Shown: positions 26,410 through 36,321, numbered from the stretch's first letter. The stretch: 64,000 nt of DNA from Pimelobacter simplex (GCA_016803235.1 JADCLI010000011.1:1-64000), one strand, 5' to 3'. The notes: generated by a model not told the origin, from the sequence alone. A program made the numbers and translations.

Positions 26410-26948
26410 CCCTCCCCCAGCTGACCGGGCTGGCCTCGCTCGTCGCGCTCGAGCACCCCGAGCTGGTCGCCCCGCCGGTCGCGGCCGCCCTGGCGGCGTG
26501 GCCGGGCGCCGAGCGGATCGCGGTCGTCGAGATCGATCCCGAGCACGCCGACACCGCCGCCATGAGCGCGGCGTACGACCTGCCGATGACCGCGGGCGCC
26601 AACTGCGTCCTGGTCGCCGGCAAGCGGGAGGGCGAGGAGCGGATCGCCGCGTGCCTGGTCCGCGCCGACACCCGCGCCGACGTCAACCACACGGTCAAGC
26701 GACTGCTCGACGTCCGCAAGCCGTCCTTCCTGCCCCTGGAGCGGGCGGTGGCCGAGTCGGGGATGGAGTACGGCGGCATCACGCCCGTCGGGCTGCCGTC
26801 CGGGTGGCGGCTGCTCGTCGACGCCCGGGTCCCGGAGATGGAGCTGGCGATCATCGGCTCGGGCCTGCGCCGCTCGAAGCTGCTCGTGCCCGGGGAGCTG
26901 TTGAGACGGGCCCCGGGCGCCGAGGTCGTGGCAGGGCTGGCCTTGTAA
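26406..26948 (+). CDS. YbaK/ProX-type aminoacyl-tRNA deacylase domain protein
   Basis: A 180-residue single-domain protein matching the YbaK/prolyl-tRNA-editing superfamily: AGANCVLVAGKREGEERIAA, followed by the VNHTVKRLLDVRKPSFLP segment and EYGGITPVGLP. Members hydrolyse mischarged tRNAs in trans, but the substrate here is unknown. The GTG at 26406 overlaps the previous stop as GTGA and has GGGG 6 nt upstream. Its TAA stop is inside the left arm of a long inverted repeat. Confidence 0.82.
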   Translation: MTLPQLTGLASLVALEHPELVAPPVAAALAAWPGAERIAVVEIDPEHADTAAMSAAYDLPMTAGANCVLVAGKREGEERIAACLVRADTRADVNHTVKRLLDVRKPSFLPLERAVAESGMEYGGITPVGLPSGWRLLVDARVPEMELAIIGSGLRRSKLLVPGELLRRAPGAEVVAGLAL

Positions 26949-27012
26949 CTAAGTGTTACGTGCGGTTTTGAACGTTCGAACGCCCAGGAACCGCGACGTA
27001 ACACTTAGTTAC
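26945..27012. repeat. AT-rich 68-bp inverted repeat between convergent genes
   Basis: Perfect 17-bp arms GTAACTAAGTGTTACGT and its complement occupy 26945-26961 and 26996-27012, with a second inner stem (GCGGTT / AACCGC) and a GTTCGAAC core. The arms are much poorer in GC than the surroundings. It probably serves as a bidirectional terminator but looks like a specific repeated element. Confidence 0.75.
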
Positions 27013-27026
27013 ATGTGCGCGGCGGC

Positions 27027-27731
27027 TCAGTGGTCGAGGCCGGTGACCCGGATGCCCGAGTGGGTCTTGTACTTGCGGTTGATCGAGATCAGCACGGCGG
27101 TGAAGGGCTCGAGGACCCGGGCGAGGCGGAGCTTGCCGCCGTCGACGCCGGGTCGGCCGGTCACCGACGCGGCGAGGTCGATCGCGACCTGCTTGCCCTC
27201 GACGGTGTCGCCGACGACGATCACGTCCTCGTCGAGGAACTCCTCCTCGCCCCACAGGGCGGGCGCCGCGACGTTGTGGAATGCACCGACCACGGTCGCT
27301 GCGGGCACGATCTCGGCGGCCGACTCGGCGGCCGAGCCCTCGCCGTTGTTGATCACGCGTCCGTGGGCGCCGCGCTTGTCGAAGGCGAGGGGGTTGACGC
27401 AGGAGATGACGGTCTTGCCGTCCAGGGCGCCGCCCTCGGCGAGGGAGGCGACGAGCTCGTCGTGGCCGTCGTAGGGCACCGCGAGGAGGACGACGTCGGC
27501 GGCGGCGACCGCGTCGGCGTTGGCGGCGCCGCGCGCCGTACCCGCACCGGGGACGGACGCGAGCCGGGAGGTCACCTCGGCCGCGACGGCCTCGGCCTTC
27601 TCGGCGGCGCGGGAGCCGAGGACGATGTCGTGGCCGTGGCGGGCGAAGCGGTAGCCCAGGCCCTTGCCCTGCGGGCCGGTGCCACCGATGACGGCGACGG
27701 TGTAGCGAGTGGGGGCGGTCTCAGAAGTCAC
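27027..27731 (-). CDS. fno: F420H2:NADP+ oxidoreductase
   Basis: This enzyme transfers hydride between F420 and NADP, supplying reduced F420 in actinobacteria. The 234-residue protein shows the dinucleotide-binding VAVIGGTGPQGKGLG, DVVLLAVPYD, SCVNPLAFD and GAFHNVAA blocks typical of Fno (TIGR01915-type). The GTG at 27729-27731 is preceded by AGGAGG; the frame extends only five codons further. It is divergent from the F420-dependent enzyme at 27885. Confidence 0.92.
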   Translation of the reverse strand: MTSETAPTRYTVAVIGGTGPQGKGLGYRFARHGHDIVLGSRAAEKAEAVAAEVTSRLASVPGAGTARGAANADAVAAADVVLLAVPYDGHDELVASLAEGGALDGKTVISCVNPLAFDKRGAHGRVINNGEGSAAESAAEIVPAATVVGAFHNVAAPALWGEEEFLDEDVIVVGDTVEGKQVAIDLAASVTGRPGVDGGKLRLARVLEPFTAVLISINRKYKTHSGIRVTGLDH

Positions 27732-27796
27732 GCTTCCTCCTATCACGCGGGCGGCAGGCGGCCGGGAGCCGTCTCACCCACGACAACCATGGACAT

Positions 27797-27817
27797 TGTG
27801 ACAGTATTACTGTCACA
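27797..27817. promoter_or_regulatory. 21-bp palindromic operator
   Basis: TGTGACAGTA-T-TACTGTCACA is a perfect inverted repeat with a one-base centre, located between the divergent fno and LLM genes. Size and symmetry suit a TetR- or GntR-type repressor; the regulator is not in this window. Confidence 0.65.
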
Positions 27818-27884
27818 GTTGTGCTGTCGGTGACGAATCACCGGCACCTCGTCACCGTGGCCGGGAGGCCGGAAGGGACTGTTC

Positions 27885-28922
27885 ATGAAGCTGTCGATGC
27901 CCCTCGTCTACGCGGGCAACCCGCGCGAGTCGGCCGACCAGGTCGTCGCCCTGGAGAAGGCCGGGCTGGACACCATCTGGGTCGCCGAGCCGTACGGGTT
28001 CGATGCCCCGACGCTGATGGGCTACCTCGCCGCCAAGACCGAGACGGTCGAGATCGGCGCCGGCATCCTCAACGTCTACTCCCGCACCCCGGGCGCCCTG
28101 CTGCAGACCGCCGCCGGCCTCGACAACGTCTCCGGCGGCCGAGCGGTGCTCGGCCTCGGCGCCTCCGGCCCGCAGGTCATCGAGGGCTTCCACGGCCTGC
28201 CGTACGACCGCCCGCTGACCCGCACCCGCGAGGTGATCGAGGTCCTCCGCGCCGGCCTGCGCGGCGAGCGCCTCGACTACCAGGGCAGGACGATCCAGGT
28301 CCCGCTCCCCGAGGGCCAGGGCCTCGGGCTCGGCAAGCCGCTGAAGCTGCTCAACAAGCCCGAGCGGGCCGACCTGCCGATCTGGGTCGCGGCGCTGGGC
28401 GACAAGAACGTCGCGATGACCGCCGAGGTCGCCGACGGGTGGCTGCCGTTCCTCTACTACCCCGAGAAGGCGAAGGGGGTCTGGGGCGAGTCCCTGGCCG
28501 CCGGTACGGCGAAGCGCTCCGCCGACCTGAAGCCGCTCGAGATCTGCGCCGGCGGCATGGTGGCGATCGGCGAGGGCCCCGAGACCAAGGCGCTGCTCGA
28601 CTTCATGCGTCCCCTCTACGCCCTGTACGTCGGCGGCATGGGCGCGCGCGACAAGAACTTCTACAACCAGCTGGCGTGCGAGTACGGCTTCGAGAAGGAG
28701 GCCAAGGAGATCCAGGACCTCTACCTCTCCGGCAAGAAGAAGGAGGCCGAGGCGCTGGTCCCGCTGGAGTGGCTCGAGGCCGGCAACCTGGTCGGCCCGG
28801 CGTCGTACGTCCAGGAGCGGATCGCCGCCTTCCGGGAGTCCGGCGTGACCAACCTGTCCGTCTCGCCGGCCTCGGACGACCCGGCCGGCACCATCGCGCA
28901 GATCAAGGAGTGGGTGAGCTGA
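27885..28922 (+). CDS. LLM-class F420-dependent oxidoreductase
   Basis: A 345-residue luciferase-like TIM-barrel protein. VYAGNPRESADQVVALEKAGLD, WVAEPYGFDAPTLMG, LGLGASGPQVIEGFHG and TREVIEVLRAGL are typical of the F420-dependent LLM class. Substrate unknown; neighbours suggest acyl-CoA or related catabolism. GGAAGGG lies 7 nt before the ATG. It overlaps the acyl-CoA dehydrogenase by one base (TGATG), and a 21-bp palindrome lies in its promoter region. Confidence 0.87.
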   Translation: MKLSMPLVYAGNPRESADQVVALEKAGLDTIWVAEPYGFDAPTLMGYLAAKTETVEIGAGILNVYSRTPGALLQTAAGLDNVSGGRAVLGLGASGPQVIEGFHGLPYDRPLTRTREVIEVLRAGLRGERLDYQGRTIQVPLPEGQGLGLGKPLKLLNKPERADLPIWVAALGDKNVAMTAEVADGWLPFLYYPEKAKGVWGESLAAGTAKRSADLKPLEICAGGMVAIGEGPETKALLDFMRPLYALYVGGMGARDKNFYNQLACEYGFEKEAKEIQDLYLSGKKKEAEALVPLEWLEAGNLVGPASYVQERIAAFRESGVTNLSVSPASDDPAGTIAQIKEWVS

Positions 28923-30070
28923 TGCCCGAGCGTCCCAGCATCTACGAGACCGAGCACGAGGACTTCCGCACGACGGTCCGCGCCTTCATGGAGCGCGAGG
29001 TCGTCCCCTTCCACGCGCAGTGGGAGAAGGACGGCATCGTCAGCCGCGAGGTGTGGCGCAAGGCCGGCGAGGCCGGGATCCTGAGCTTCGAGGTCCCCGA
29101 GGAGTACGGCGGCCCCGGCATCAAGGACTTCCGCTACAACGCGATCGTGGCCGAGGAGTGCGCCCGCGCGGGCGCCAGCGGCCCCGGGTTCGCCGTCCAC
29201 ACCGACATCATCGTCCCGTACCTCATCGCGATCGGGAGCGAGGAGCAGAAGCAGCGCTGGCTACCGGGCACCGTCACCGGCGAGATCATCACCGCGATCG
29301 CGATGACCGAGCCGGGCGCGGGCTCGGACCTTCAGGGCATCCGCACCACCGCGGTCGACAAGGGCGACCACTACGTCCTCAACGGGTCGAAGACCTTCAT
29401 CAGCAACGGCATCCTGTCCGACCTGGTCATCGTCGTCGCGAAGACCAACCCGGAGGCCGGCGCCCACGGCATCAGCCTGCTGGTCGTCGAGGAGGGCATG
29501 CCGGGCTTCACCCGCGGCACCAACCTCGACAAGCTCGGCCTCAAGGCGCAGGACACCGCCGAGCTGAGCTTCCACGACGTCGAGGTGCCGAAGGCCAACC
29601 TGCTCGGCGAGGAGGGCCAGGGCTTCATCTACCTGATGCAGAACCTGCCGCAGGAGCGGGTCTCCATCGCCACGATCGCCATCGCCGCGATCGAGCACGT
29701 CCTCGACCTGACGCTCGACTACGTGAAGACCCGCGAGGCGTTCGGCAAGCCGATCGGCAAGTTCCAGAACACCCGCTTCACGCTGGCCGAGATGGCCACC
29801 GAGGCCTACATCGCGCGAGTGTTCGTCAACCACTGCATCGAGCAGCTCAACAAGGGCGAGGTCGACACCGCGCTCGCGTCGATGGCGAAGTGGTGGACCA
29901 CCGAGCTGCAGAAGAAGATCGTCGACCAGGGCGTGCAGATGCACGGCGGCTACGGCTACATGCTCGAGTACCCCATCGCCAAGGCGTACGCCGACACCCG
30001 GATCCAGACGATCTACGGCGGCACGACCGAGATCCAGAAGGAGATCATCGGACGTTTCCTCGGCCTGTAG
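28922..30070 (+). CDS. Acyl-CoA dehydrogenase
   Basis: A 382-residue FAD acyl-CoA dehydrogenase: N-terminal helical domain with EEYGGPGI, central beta domain with AIAMTEPGAGSDLQGI and the FISNG flavin region, and a C-terminal domain with RVFVNHC, QMHGGYGYM and IYGGTTEIQKEII, where Glu of TTEI is the probable catalytic base. Length is normal. Coupled to the LLM gene by a one-base overlap, so both enzymes probably act on one substrate class. A strong hairpin follows. Confidence 0.93.
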   Translation: MPERPSIYETEHEDFRTTVRAFMEREVVPFHAQWEKDGIVSREVWRKAGEAGILSFEVPEEYGGPGIKDFRYNAIVAEECARAGASGPGFAVHTDIIVPYLIAIGSEEQKQRWLPGTVTGEIITAIAMTEPGAGSDLQGIRTTAVDKGDHYVLNGSKTFISNGILSDLVIVVAKTNPEAGAHGISLLVVEEGMPGFTRGTNLDKLGLKAQDTAELSFHDVEVPKANLLGEEGQGFIYLMQNLPQERVSIATIAIAAIEHVLDLTLDYVKTREAFGKPIGKFQNTRFTLAEMATEAYIARVFVNHCIEQLNKGEVDTALASMAKWWTTELQKKIVDQGVQMHGGYGYMLEYPIAKAYADTRIQTIYGGTTEIQKEIIGRFLGL

Positions 30071-30095
30071 GCCCGACAACGCCCGCGCGCGGCGT

Positions 30096-30134
30096 CACGA
30101 CGACCCCGGAATGTCACATTTCGGGGTCGTCGTG
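30096..30134 (+). terminator. Strong stem-loop terminator
   Basis: CACGACGACCCCG pairs with CGGGGTCGTCGTG, and the stem continues as GAATG/CATTT with one mismatch, about 18 bp in total, 25 nt past the acyl-CoA dehydrogenase stop. Confidence 0.75.
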
Positions 30135-30230
30135 TGTCTGGTGGGCGGCGCAGACTTCCGGGGAAGGCAAAGAGTTCCCGTCCCGCGATGAATCAGGGGC
30201 GGCCTCAGGGTCGATCCGGAGGAATCCCTG

Positions 30231-32402
30231 ATGCCGATGTCCCCGCCCAGTGGAAGTGTGAGCACCATGCACCGTCAGATCGCCGGCAAGCTGACCGGCC
30301 CCGTCACCAAGTGGATCGTCCTCGTCGCGGTCATCGTGATCGCCGGCGGCCTGGCCTCGCTCGCCGGGAAGCTGATCGACGTCCAGAACAACGAGACCGA
30401 GTCCTGGCTGCCCGAGAGCGCCGAGTCGACCAAGGCCTTCGAGAAGCTCGAGGCCTTCCAGGACCCCTACGACGTCGGCACGACCGTCGTCTACTACCGC
30501 GAGGCGGGCCTCACCGACGCCGACCTCGCCGACATCGAGACGCAGGCCGGCGAGATCGGCAAGCTCGACGGCGTCAGCGACGTCCTCACCCCGCAGGGCG
30601 CCCAGGCCGCCGGCATCCCGGTGCCCTTCGTGTCCGAGGACGGCAAGGTCGCCAAGCTCGAGTTCACCGTCAACTACGGCGACGAGCTGTGGGAGGTGCT
30701 GCCCGACCTCAAGCCGAAGATCGACAAGATCATCGCGATCGACGGCGTGGAGTCGTACCTCGCCGGCGCCGGCGGCCAGAGCGCCGACGCCGCCACGATC
30801 TTCTCCTCCGGTGACAGCAACCTGCTGCTGATCACCCTCGGCGTCGTCGTCCTCATCCTGCTCGTGACCTATCGCAGCCCGATCCTGTGGCTGCTGCCCA
30901 TCCTCACCGCCGTGGTCGGCCTCGGCGCCTCCATGGGCGTGCTCTACCTGCTCGCCAAGAACACCAGCCTCACCGTCAACGGGCAGACCCAGTTCATCCT
31001 GACCGTGCTGGTGATCGGTGCCGGCACCGACTACGCACTGCTGCTCGTGGCCCGCTACCGCGAGGAGCTGCGGCGCCACGAGGACCGGCACGAGGCGATG
31101 GCCTTCGCCCTGCACCGCGCCGCCCCGGCCATCCTGGCCAGCTCGGCGACCGTGGTCGTCGGCCTGCTCTGCCTGATGTTCGCCGACCTCAACTCGACCG
31201 CCGGCATGGGCCCGGCCAACGCCATCGGCATCGCGGTCACCTTCGTCGTCATGGTCACCCTGCTGCCTGCGCTGCTGGTGATCTGCGGGCGCTGGGTGTT
31301 CTGGCCGTTCGTGCCGCACTTCGGCAGCACCGAGCCGACCGCCTCGGGGCTGTGGGCCAAGGTCGGCCGCAGCATCGCGCCGCGACCGCGCGTGGTCTGG
31401 ATCGGCACCGCCGCCGCACTGGCGCTGCTGTGCCTGGGCTTCCTGCGCCTCGACACGGGCGGCATCCCGAGCGACGAGCAGTACACGACCGACCAGGACT
31501 CGGTGATCGGGCAGACCATCCTGGTCGAGCACGGCCTCGTCGACGCGAGCACACCGATCCAGGTCGTGGCGAACGCCGACCGGGCCGACGCGGTGATCGC
31601 CGCGATGTCCGAGGTCGACGGGATCGCCCCGCCGGTCGAGGTCGCCAGCAAGGACGGGACGGCACTGATCGTCGCCGACCTCACGAGCGATCCCTACTCC
31701 GACGCCGCGACCACGGCCGTCGAGGACGTCCGCACCGCGGTCCACGGCGTGCCCGAGGCGGACGCCCTCACCACCGGCATGACGGCGGTGTCGATCGACA
31801 TCATGGATGCGTCGGCACGCGACAACAAGGTGATCATCCCGATCGTGCTGGGGGCGGTGCTGCTGATCCTGGCCGGACTGCTGCGCTCGATCCTCTCCCC
31901 CGTCCTCCTCATCGGCACCGTGATCCTCTCGTTCGGGGCGGCGCTCGGCATCTCGGGGCTGGTCTTCGACCTGATCTACGACCGGGGGCACACCGACCCG
32001 GGCTTCCCGCTGTTCGCGTTCGTCTTCCTGGTGGCCCTGGGCATCGACTACAACATCTTCTTGATGACCCGGGTCCGCGAGGAGGCAGCCAACCACGGCA
32101 CCCGGCGCGGATCGCTGATCGCCCTGTCGTCGACCGGCGGCGTGATCACCTCGGCCGGACTCGTGCTGGCGGCGACGTTCGCGATGCTCGCCACGATGCC
32201 GATGACCTTCACCCTCCAGCTCGGGACGACCGTCGCGCTGGGCGTCCTGCTCGACACGATGATCGTCCGGTCGGTCTTGGTCACCGCCCTCAACCTCGAC
32301 CTGGGCGGCAAGATCTGGTGGCCGAGCAAGCTCGATCGCGGTGACGCGGTGGTCGAGGGGCCGCCCGCGGCCGAGGAGCAGAAGGTGCCGGCGCTCGACT
32401 GA
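30231..32402 (+). CDS. MMPL family RND-type transporter
   Basis: A 723-residue membrane transporter of the MMPL/HAE1 type with two homologous halves: each has a first helix, a large extracytoplasmic loop, then five helices. The conserved Asp-Tyr pairs for proton coupling are present in both halves (GAGTDYALLLVARYREEL and ALGIDYNIFLMTRVREE). Such proteins export lipids, siderophores or drugs. ATG 30231 has GGAGG 8 nt upstream; ATG 30267 (MHRQIAG) is an alternative. No partner TetR gene is adjacent. Confidence 0.9.
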   Translation: MPMSPPSGSVSTMHRQIAGKLTGPVTKWIVLVAVIVIAGGLASLAGKLIDVQNNETESWLPESAESTKAFEKLEAFQDPYDVGTTVVYYREAGLTDADLADIETQAGEIGKLDGVSDVLTPQGAQAAGIPVPFVSEDGKVAKLEFTVNYGDELWEVLPDLKPKIDKIIAIDGVESYLAGAGGQSADAATIFSSGDSNLLLITLGVVVLILLVTYRSPILWLLPILTAVVGLGASMGVLYLLAKNTSLTVNGQTQFILTVLVIGAGTDYALLLVARYREELRRHEDRHEAMAFALHRAAPAILASSATVVVGLLCLMFADLNSTAGMGPANAIGIAVTFVVMVTLLPALLVICGRWVFWPFVPHFGSTEPTASGLWAKVGRSIAPRPRVVWIGTAAALALLCLGFLRLDTGGIPSDEQYTTDQDSVIGQTILVEHGLVDASTPIQVVANADRADAVIAAMSEVDGIAPPVEVASKDGTALIVADLTSDPYSDAATTAVEDVRTAVHGVPEADALTTGMTAVSIDIMDASARDNKVIIPIVLGAVLLILAGLLRSILSPVLLIGTVILSFGAALGISGLVFDLIYDRGHTDPGFPLFAFVFLVALGIDYNIFLMTRVREEAANHGTRRGSLIALSSTGGVITSAGLVLAATFAMLATMPMTFTLQLGTTVALGVLLDTMIVRSVLVTALNLDLGGKIWWPSKLDRGDAVVEGPPAAEEQKVPALD

Positions 32403-32430
32403 GCGACGAGGCGATCGTTCGGATCCTGAC

Positions 32431-32482
32431 GGGTGGACGTCCGACCCATGAGTAGAACTTGTTCTACTTCGGGCGTCCACCC
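32431..32482. promoter_or_regulatory. Composite stem-loop with KstR-like palindrome upstream of fbiC
   Basis: An outer 14-bp stem (32431-32444 with 32469-32482, one G-T pair) encloses an inner perfect palindrome AGTAGAAC-TT-GTTCTACT (32451-32468). The core TAGAAC-N2-GTTCTA fits the KstR consensus TnnAACnnGTTnnA and recurs at 58708-58721. It ends about 15 nt before the fbiC start, so it could be an operator, the transporter terminator, or both. Confidence 0.6.
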
Positions 32483-32497
32483 GTTACCCTCGTCGTG

Positions 32498-35077
32498 ATG
32501 TCCGAGGTGCCCACCCCCCAGCAGGTCCGCCGGGCGCTGGCCCGCGCCGAGCGCGGAGCCGCGCTCGACGTCGCGGAGACGACCGCGCTGCTCGCCGCGA
32601 CCGGCGAGGAGCTCGACCGACTGACCGCCGCCGCGGCGAAGGTCCGTGACGCCGGCCTGGTCGCGGCCGGCCGTGTCGTCGGCGGCAGGGGTGTGGTCAC
32701 CTACTCCCCCAAGGTGTTCATCCCGATCACCCGGCTGTGCCGCGACCGGTGCCACTACTGCACGTTCGTCGAGACGCCGGCCCAAGCGGCACGGGAGGGG
32801 CGGGCGCCCTACCTCTCGCCGGACGAGATCCTCGACATCGCGCGCCGGGGCGCGGAGCTCGGCTGCCTCGAGGCGCTGTTCACCCTGGGCGACCGGCCCG
32901 AGGACCGGTGGCCCGAGGCGCAGGCCTGGCTCGACGAGCAGGGCTACGACTCGACGCTGGCCTACATCCGGGCGATGGCGATCCGGGTGCTCGAGGAGAC
33001 CGGGCTGCTCCCGCACCTCAACCCCGGCGTGATGTCGTGGGAGGAGCTCAACCGGCTCAAGCCGGTCTCCCCGTCGATGGGGATGATGCTGGAGACCACC
33101 TCGCGCCGTCTGTTCGAGACCAAGGGCCTGGCGCACTTCGGGTCGCCGGACAAGGACCCCGAGGTCCGGCTCCGGGTCCTCGACGACGCCGGGCGCCACG
33201 GCATCCCGTTCACCACCGGCCTGCTGGTCGGCATCGGCGAGACCCTGACCGAGCGCGCGGAGACGATCTTCGCGCTGCGCGCGACCTCGCGGGCCTACGG
33301 CGCCGTGCAGGAGGTCATCGTCCAGAACTTCCGGGCCAAGCCCGACACCGCGATGCGCCACGTCGACGACCTCGACCTCGCCGAGTACAGGGCCGCGATC
33401 GCGGTCACCCGGCTCGTGCTCGGCCCGAAGGCCCGGATCCAGGCACCGCCCAACCTGGTCGACCTCGCCGAGTGCCGGGCACTGCTCGACGCCGGCGTCG
33501 ACGACTGGGGCGGCGTCTCGCCGCTCACCCCCGACCACGTCAACCCCGAGCGGCCCTGGCCCTCGCTCGACCGGCTCCGTTCGATCACCGCGACCTGCGG
33601 GTTCGAGCTGCGCGCACGGCTCACGGTGCACCCGGAGTACGTCGTCGGCTCGCTCCAGCGCGGCGAGGCTTGGATCGACCCGCGGCTGCACGCCCACGTC
33701 GCGGCGCTCGCAGGTCCCGACGGCCTGGCCATCCCCGAGGTCCGCCCGGTCGGCCTGCCCTGGCAGGAGCCCGACGGCGGCTTCGAGTCTGATCATGGCC
33801 GCGGCCGGACCGACCTGCACGCCGCGGTCGACAGCGAGGGGCGCACCGACGACCGGCGTTCGGACTTCGGGTCGGTCTACGGCGACTGGGCCGCGGTCGG
33901 CGAGGCCGCGGCCGTCACCGGGCTGATCGATGGCGCTCCGGCCGTCCTGCACGCCGAGGGCGGCGACGCCCTGCGCGCGGCCGAGGCCGCTGCCGAGTCG
34001 GGCCTGGTCGACCTGTCCGACGAGCACGCACTCACCCTGATGACCGCCGAGGGAGACCTGCTGCGGGAGGTGGTCCGGCTCGCCGACGACCTGCGCAGGG
34101 AGACCGTCGGCGACGACGTCACCTACGTCGTCAACCGGAACATCAACTTCACCAACGTCTGCTACGTCGGCTGCCGGTTCTGCGCGTTCGCGCAGCGCCG
34201 CACCGACGCGGACGCCTACTCGCTGTCGTACGCCGAGGTCGCCGACCGCGCCCAGGAGGCCTGGGACCTCGGCGCGACCGAGGTCTGCATGCAGGGCGGC
34301 ATCGACCCCGAGCTTCCCGCGTCGGCGTACTTCGACATCGCGGCCGCGGTGAAGCAGCGGGTACCGGACATGCACGTCCACGCGTTCTCACCGATGGAGG
34401 TCGTCAACGGCACCGCCCGCACCGGCCTGTCCATCGAGGACTTCCTGATCAAGGCGCGCGAGTCCGGCCTCGGGTCCCTGCCCGGCACCGCCGCGGAGAT
34501 CCTCGACGACGAGGTCCGCTGGGTCCTCACCAAGGGGAAGCTGCCCGCCCGGACCTGGATCGAGATCGTCTCCACCGCCCACCGGATCGGGCTGCCCACC
34601 ACCTCCACGATGATGTACGGCCACGTCGACAACCCGCGGCACTGGGTCGGCCACCTGAACGTCCTCAAGCAGGTGCAGGACACCGCGGCCGAGAACGGGA
34701 GCAGCGGCTTCACCGAGTTCGTGCCGCTGCCCTTCGTCCACACCAGCGCGCCGATCTACCTCGCCGGCGTCGCCCGCCCCGGCCCCACCCGGCGCGACAA
34801 CCTCGCCGTGCACGCGATGGCCCGCATCCTGCTCCACGGCCGCATCGACAACATCCAGACCTCCTGGGTCAAGCTCGGCGTCGACGGCACCCGCGCCATG
34901 CTCAACGCCGGCGCCAACGACCTCGGTGGCACCCTGATGGAGGAGACCATCTCCCGGATGGCCGGCTCCGAGCACGGCTCGGCCAAGACGGTGGAGGAGC
35001 TCACCGAGATCGGCGCCGGCATCGACCGGCCGGTGCGCGAGCGCACCACGCTCTACGGAGAGCCCCTCCCCCGCTAA
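32498..35077 (+). CDS. fbiC: Bifunctional FO synthase FbiC (7,8-didemethyl-8-hydroxy-5-deazariboflavin synthase)
   Basis: FbiC makes the deazaflavin chromophore of coenzyme F420 from tyrosine and a pyrimidine intermediate, using two radical SAM domains. The N-terminal CofG-like half has C81-x3-C85-x2-C88 ([11 protein letters not shown]) and the C-terminal CofH-like half has C555-x3-C559-x2-C562 ([11 protein letters not shown]). At 859 residues it matches the mycobacterial protein in length. The ATG at 32498 has no ribosome binding site but a TACCCT box 7 nt upstream, suggesting a leaderless start. Its TAA overlaps the convergent permease TAG. Confidence 0.96.
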   Translation: MSEVPTPQQVRRALARAERGAALDVAETTALLAATGEELDRLTAAAAKVRDAGLVAAGRVVGGRGVVTYSPKVFIPITRLCRDRCHYCTFVETPAQAAREGRAPYLSPDEILDIARRGAELGCLEALFTLGDRPEDRWPEAQAWLDEQGYDSTLAYIRAMAIRVLEETGLLPHLNPGVMSWEELNRLKPVSPSMGMMLETTSRRLFETKGLAHFGSPDKDPEVRLRVLDDAGRHGIPFTTGLLVGIGETLTERAETIFALRATSRAYGAVQEVIVQNFRAKPDTAMRHVDDLDLAEYRAAIAVTRLVLGPKARIQAPPNLVDLAECRALLDAGVDDWGGVSPLTPDHVNPERPWPSLDRLRSITATCGFELRARLTVHPEYVVGSLQRGEAWIDPRLHAHVAALAGPDGLAIPEVRPVGLPWQEPDGGFESDHGRGRTDLHAAVDSEGRTDDRRSDFGSVYGDWAAVGEAAAVTGLIDGAPAVLHAEGGDALRAAEAAAESGLVDLSDEHALTLMTAEGDLLREVVRLADDLRRETVGDDVTYVVNRNINFTNVCYVGCRFCAFAQRRTDADAYSLSYAEVADRAQEAWDLGATEVCMQGGIDPELPASAYFDIAAAVKQRVPDMHVHAFSPMEVVNGTARTGLSIEDFLIKARESGLGSLPGTAAEILDDEVRWVLTKGKLPARTWIEIVSTAHRIGLPTTSTMMYGHVDNPRHWVGHLNVLKQVQDTAAENGSSGFTEFVPLPFVHTSAPIYLAGVARPGPTRRDNLAVHAMARILLHGRIDNIQTSWVKLGVDGTRAMLNAGANDLGGTLMEETISRMAGSEHGSAKTVEELTEIGAGIDRPVRERTTLYGEPLPR

Positions 35078-36321
35078 CCCCTGCCGCTGCTGGAGCGGGC
35101 CCGCCGGGCGACGGAGTCGATCGCGACCGCGAGCAGCAGCACCGCGCCGGTCACGATCAGGCGGACGTCGGAGTCGACGTTCATCAGGTTCAGACCGGTG
35201 CGGATCGCCTGCAGCACGAGGATGCCGAGCAGCGCGGAGTACGCCGAGCCGCGGCCGCCGAACAGGCTGGTGCCGCCGATGACGGCAGCGGCGATCGCGG
35301 TGAGGTTGGTGTCCGTCGTCCCGCTGGACTGCGAGACCGTCGTGAGCTGGCCGGCGACCAGCACGCCGCCGAGGGCGGCGAAGGTCGAGCAGAGCACGAA
35401 GACCGATCCGTAGACCAGCCCGACGCGGATGCCGGCCCGGCGGGCCGCCTCCTCGTTGCCGCCGACGGCGTAGACGTAGCGCCCCCAGCGGGTACGCCGC
35501 AGCAGCAGGTCCATGAGCACGACCAGTCCCGCGAAGAGCACCGGCAGGTAGCCCCAGCCCCGGTCGATGCCGAGGTAGTAGGTCAGCCAGCCGAGGCCGA
35601 CCGCCAGCGCGGTGCCCTTAATGACGACCCCGAGCAGGTTGGGCGGGGTCAGCCCGGCGGCGCGCCGCTGACGGATGGTCCACAGCCGCGAGCCGACGTA
35701 GACGGCCACGACGACCGCGACGAGGGCGTAGCCCTGCCCGTCGGACAGGAACTTCTGCCGGGTGAACTCGGGCAGTCCGGAGTCGCGCGGCAGGTTGATC
35801 GTGCCCTGGTCGCCGAGCACCCAGTAGAGGGCGCCCTCGAAGGCGAGCAGTCCGGCCAGGGTGAACACGAAGCTCGGGACGCCGACCCAGACGAACAGCA
35901 CGGCGTACCCGCCCCCGATCAGGGCACCGAGTGCGATCGCGACGAGGATCGACAGCGTCAGGGACTGCCCGTGACTGACGAACATGACCGCCGTGGTCGC
36001 GGAGGTGAACCCGGAGACGGTGCCGACGCTGAGGTCGATCTCGCCGAGCAGCAGCACGAGCACGATGCCGAGCGCGATGACGCCGAGCGGGGCGGCGTAC
36101 AGCGTCATCGTGACCAGGCTGCGCGAGGACAGGAAGGTCGGCTCCTGGCTGTAGAAGAACGCGCAGATCGCGACCAGGCCGAGGATGACCGGCAGCATGC
36201 CGAGGTCGCCGCCGCGCAGGCGGCCGCCGAGCTGGCGCAGGTAGTCGCCGGGCGACACGACCCGGACGAGCCGCTCGTCGGTCGCGTCGACCGCGGGCTG
36301 GTGGGTGAGCTGGTCGGTCAC
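35074..36321 (-). CDS. Sugar ABC transporter permease (XylH-like)
   Basis: A 415-residue membrane permease of the BPD_transp_2 (AraH/XylH/RbsC) type with about ten helices: [57 protein letters not shown] and [10 protein letters not shown] are the usual conserved loops. GTG 36319-36321 overlaps the ATPase stop (GTGA) and has GGAGG 7 nt upstream. The three genes xylF-, xylG- and xylH-like form one operon; the substrate is probably xylose or a similar pentose. The 3' end overlaps fbiC by 4 bp. Confidence 0.9.
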   Translation of the reverse strand: MTDQLTHQPAVDATDERLVRVVSPGDYLRQLGGRLRGGDLGMLPVILGLVAICAFFYSQEPTFLSSRSLVTMTLYAAPLGVIALGIVLVLLLGEIDLSVGTVSGFTSATTAVMFVSHGQSLTLSILVAIALGALIGGGYAVLFVWVGVPSFVFTLAGLLAFEGALYWVLGDQGTINLPRDSGLPEFTRQKFLSDGQGYALVAVVVAVYVGSRLWTIRQRRAAGLTPPNLLGVVIKGTALAVGLGWLTYYLGIDRGWGYLPVLFAGLVVLMDLLLRRTRWGRYVYAVGGNEEAARRAGIRVGLVYGSVFVLCSTFAALGGVLVAGQLTTVSQSSGTTDTNLTAIAAAVIGGTSLFGGRGSAYSALLGILVLQAIRTGLNLMNVDSDVRLIVTGAVLLLAVAIDSVARRARSSSGRG

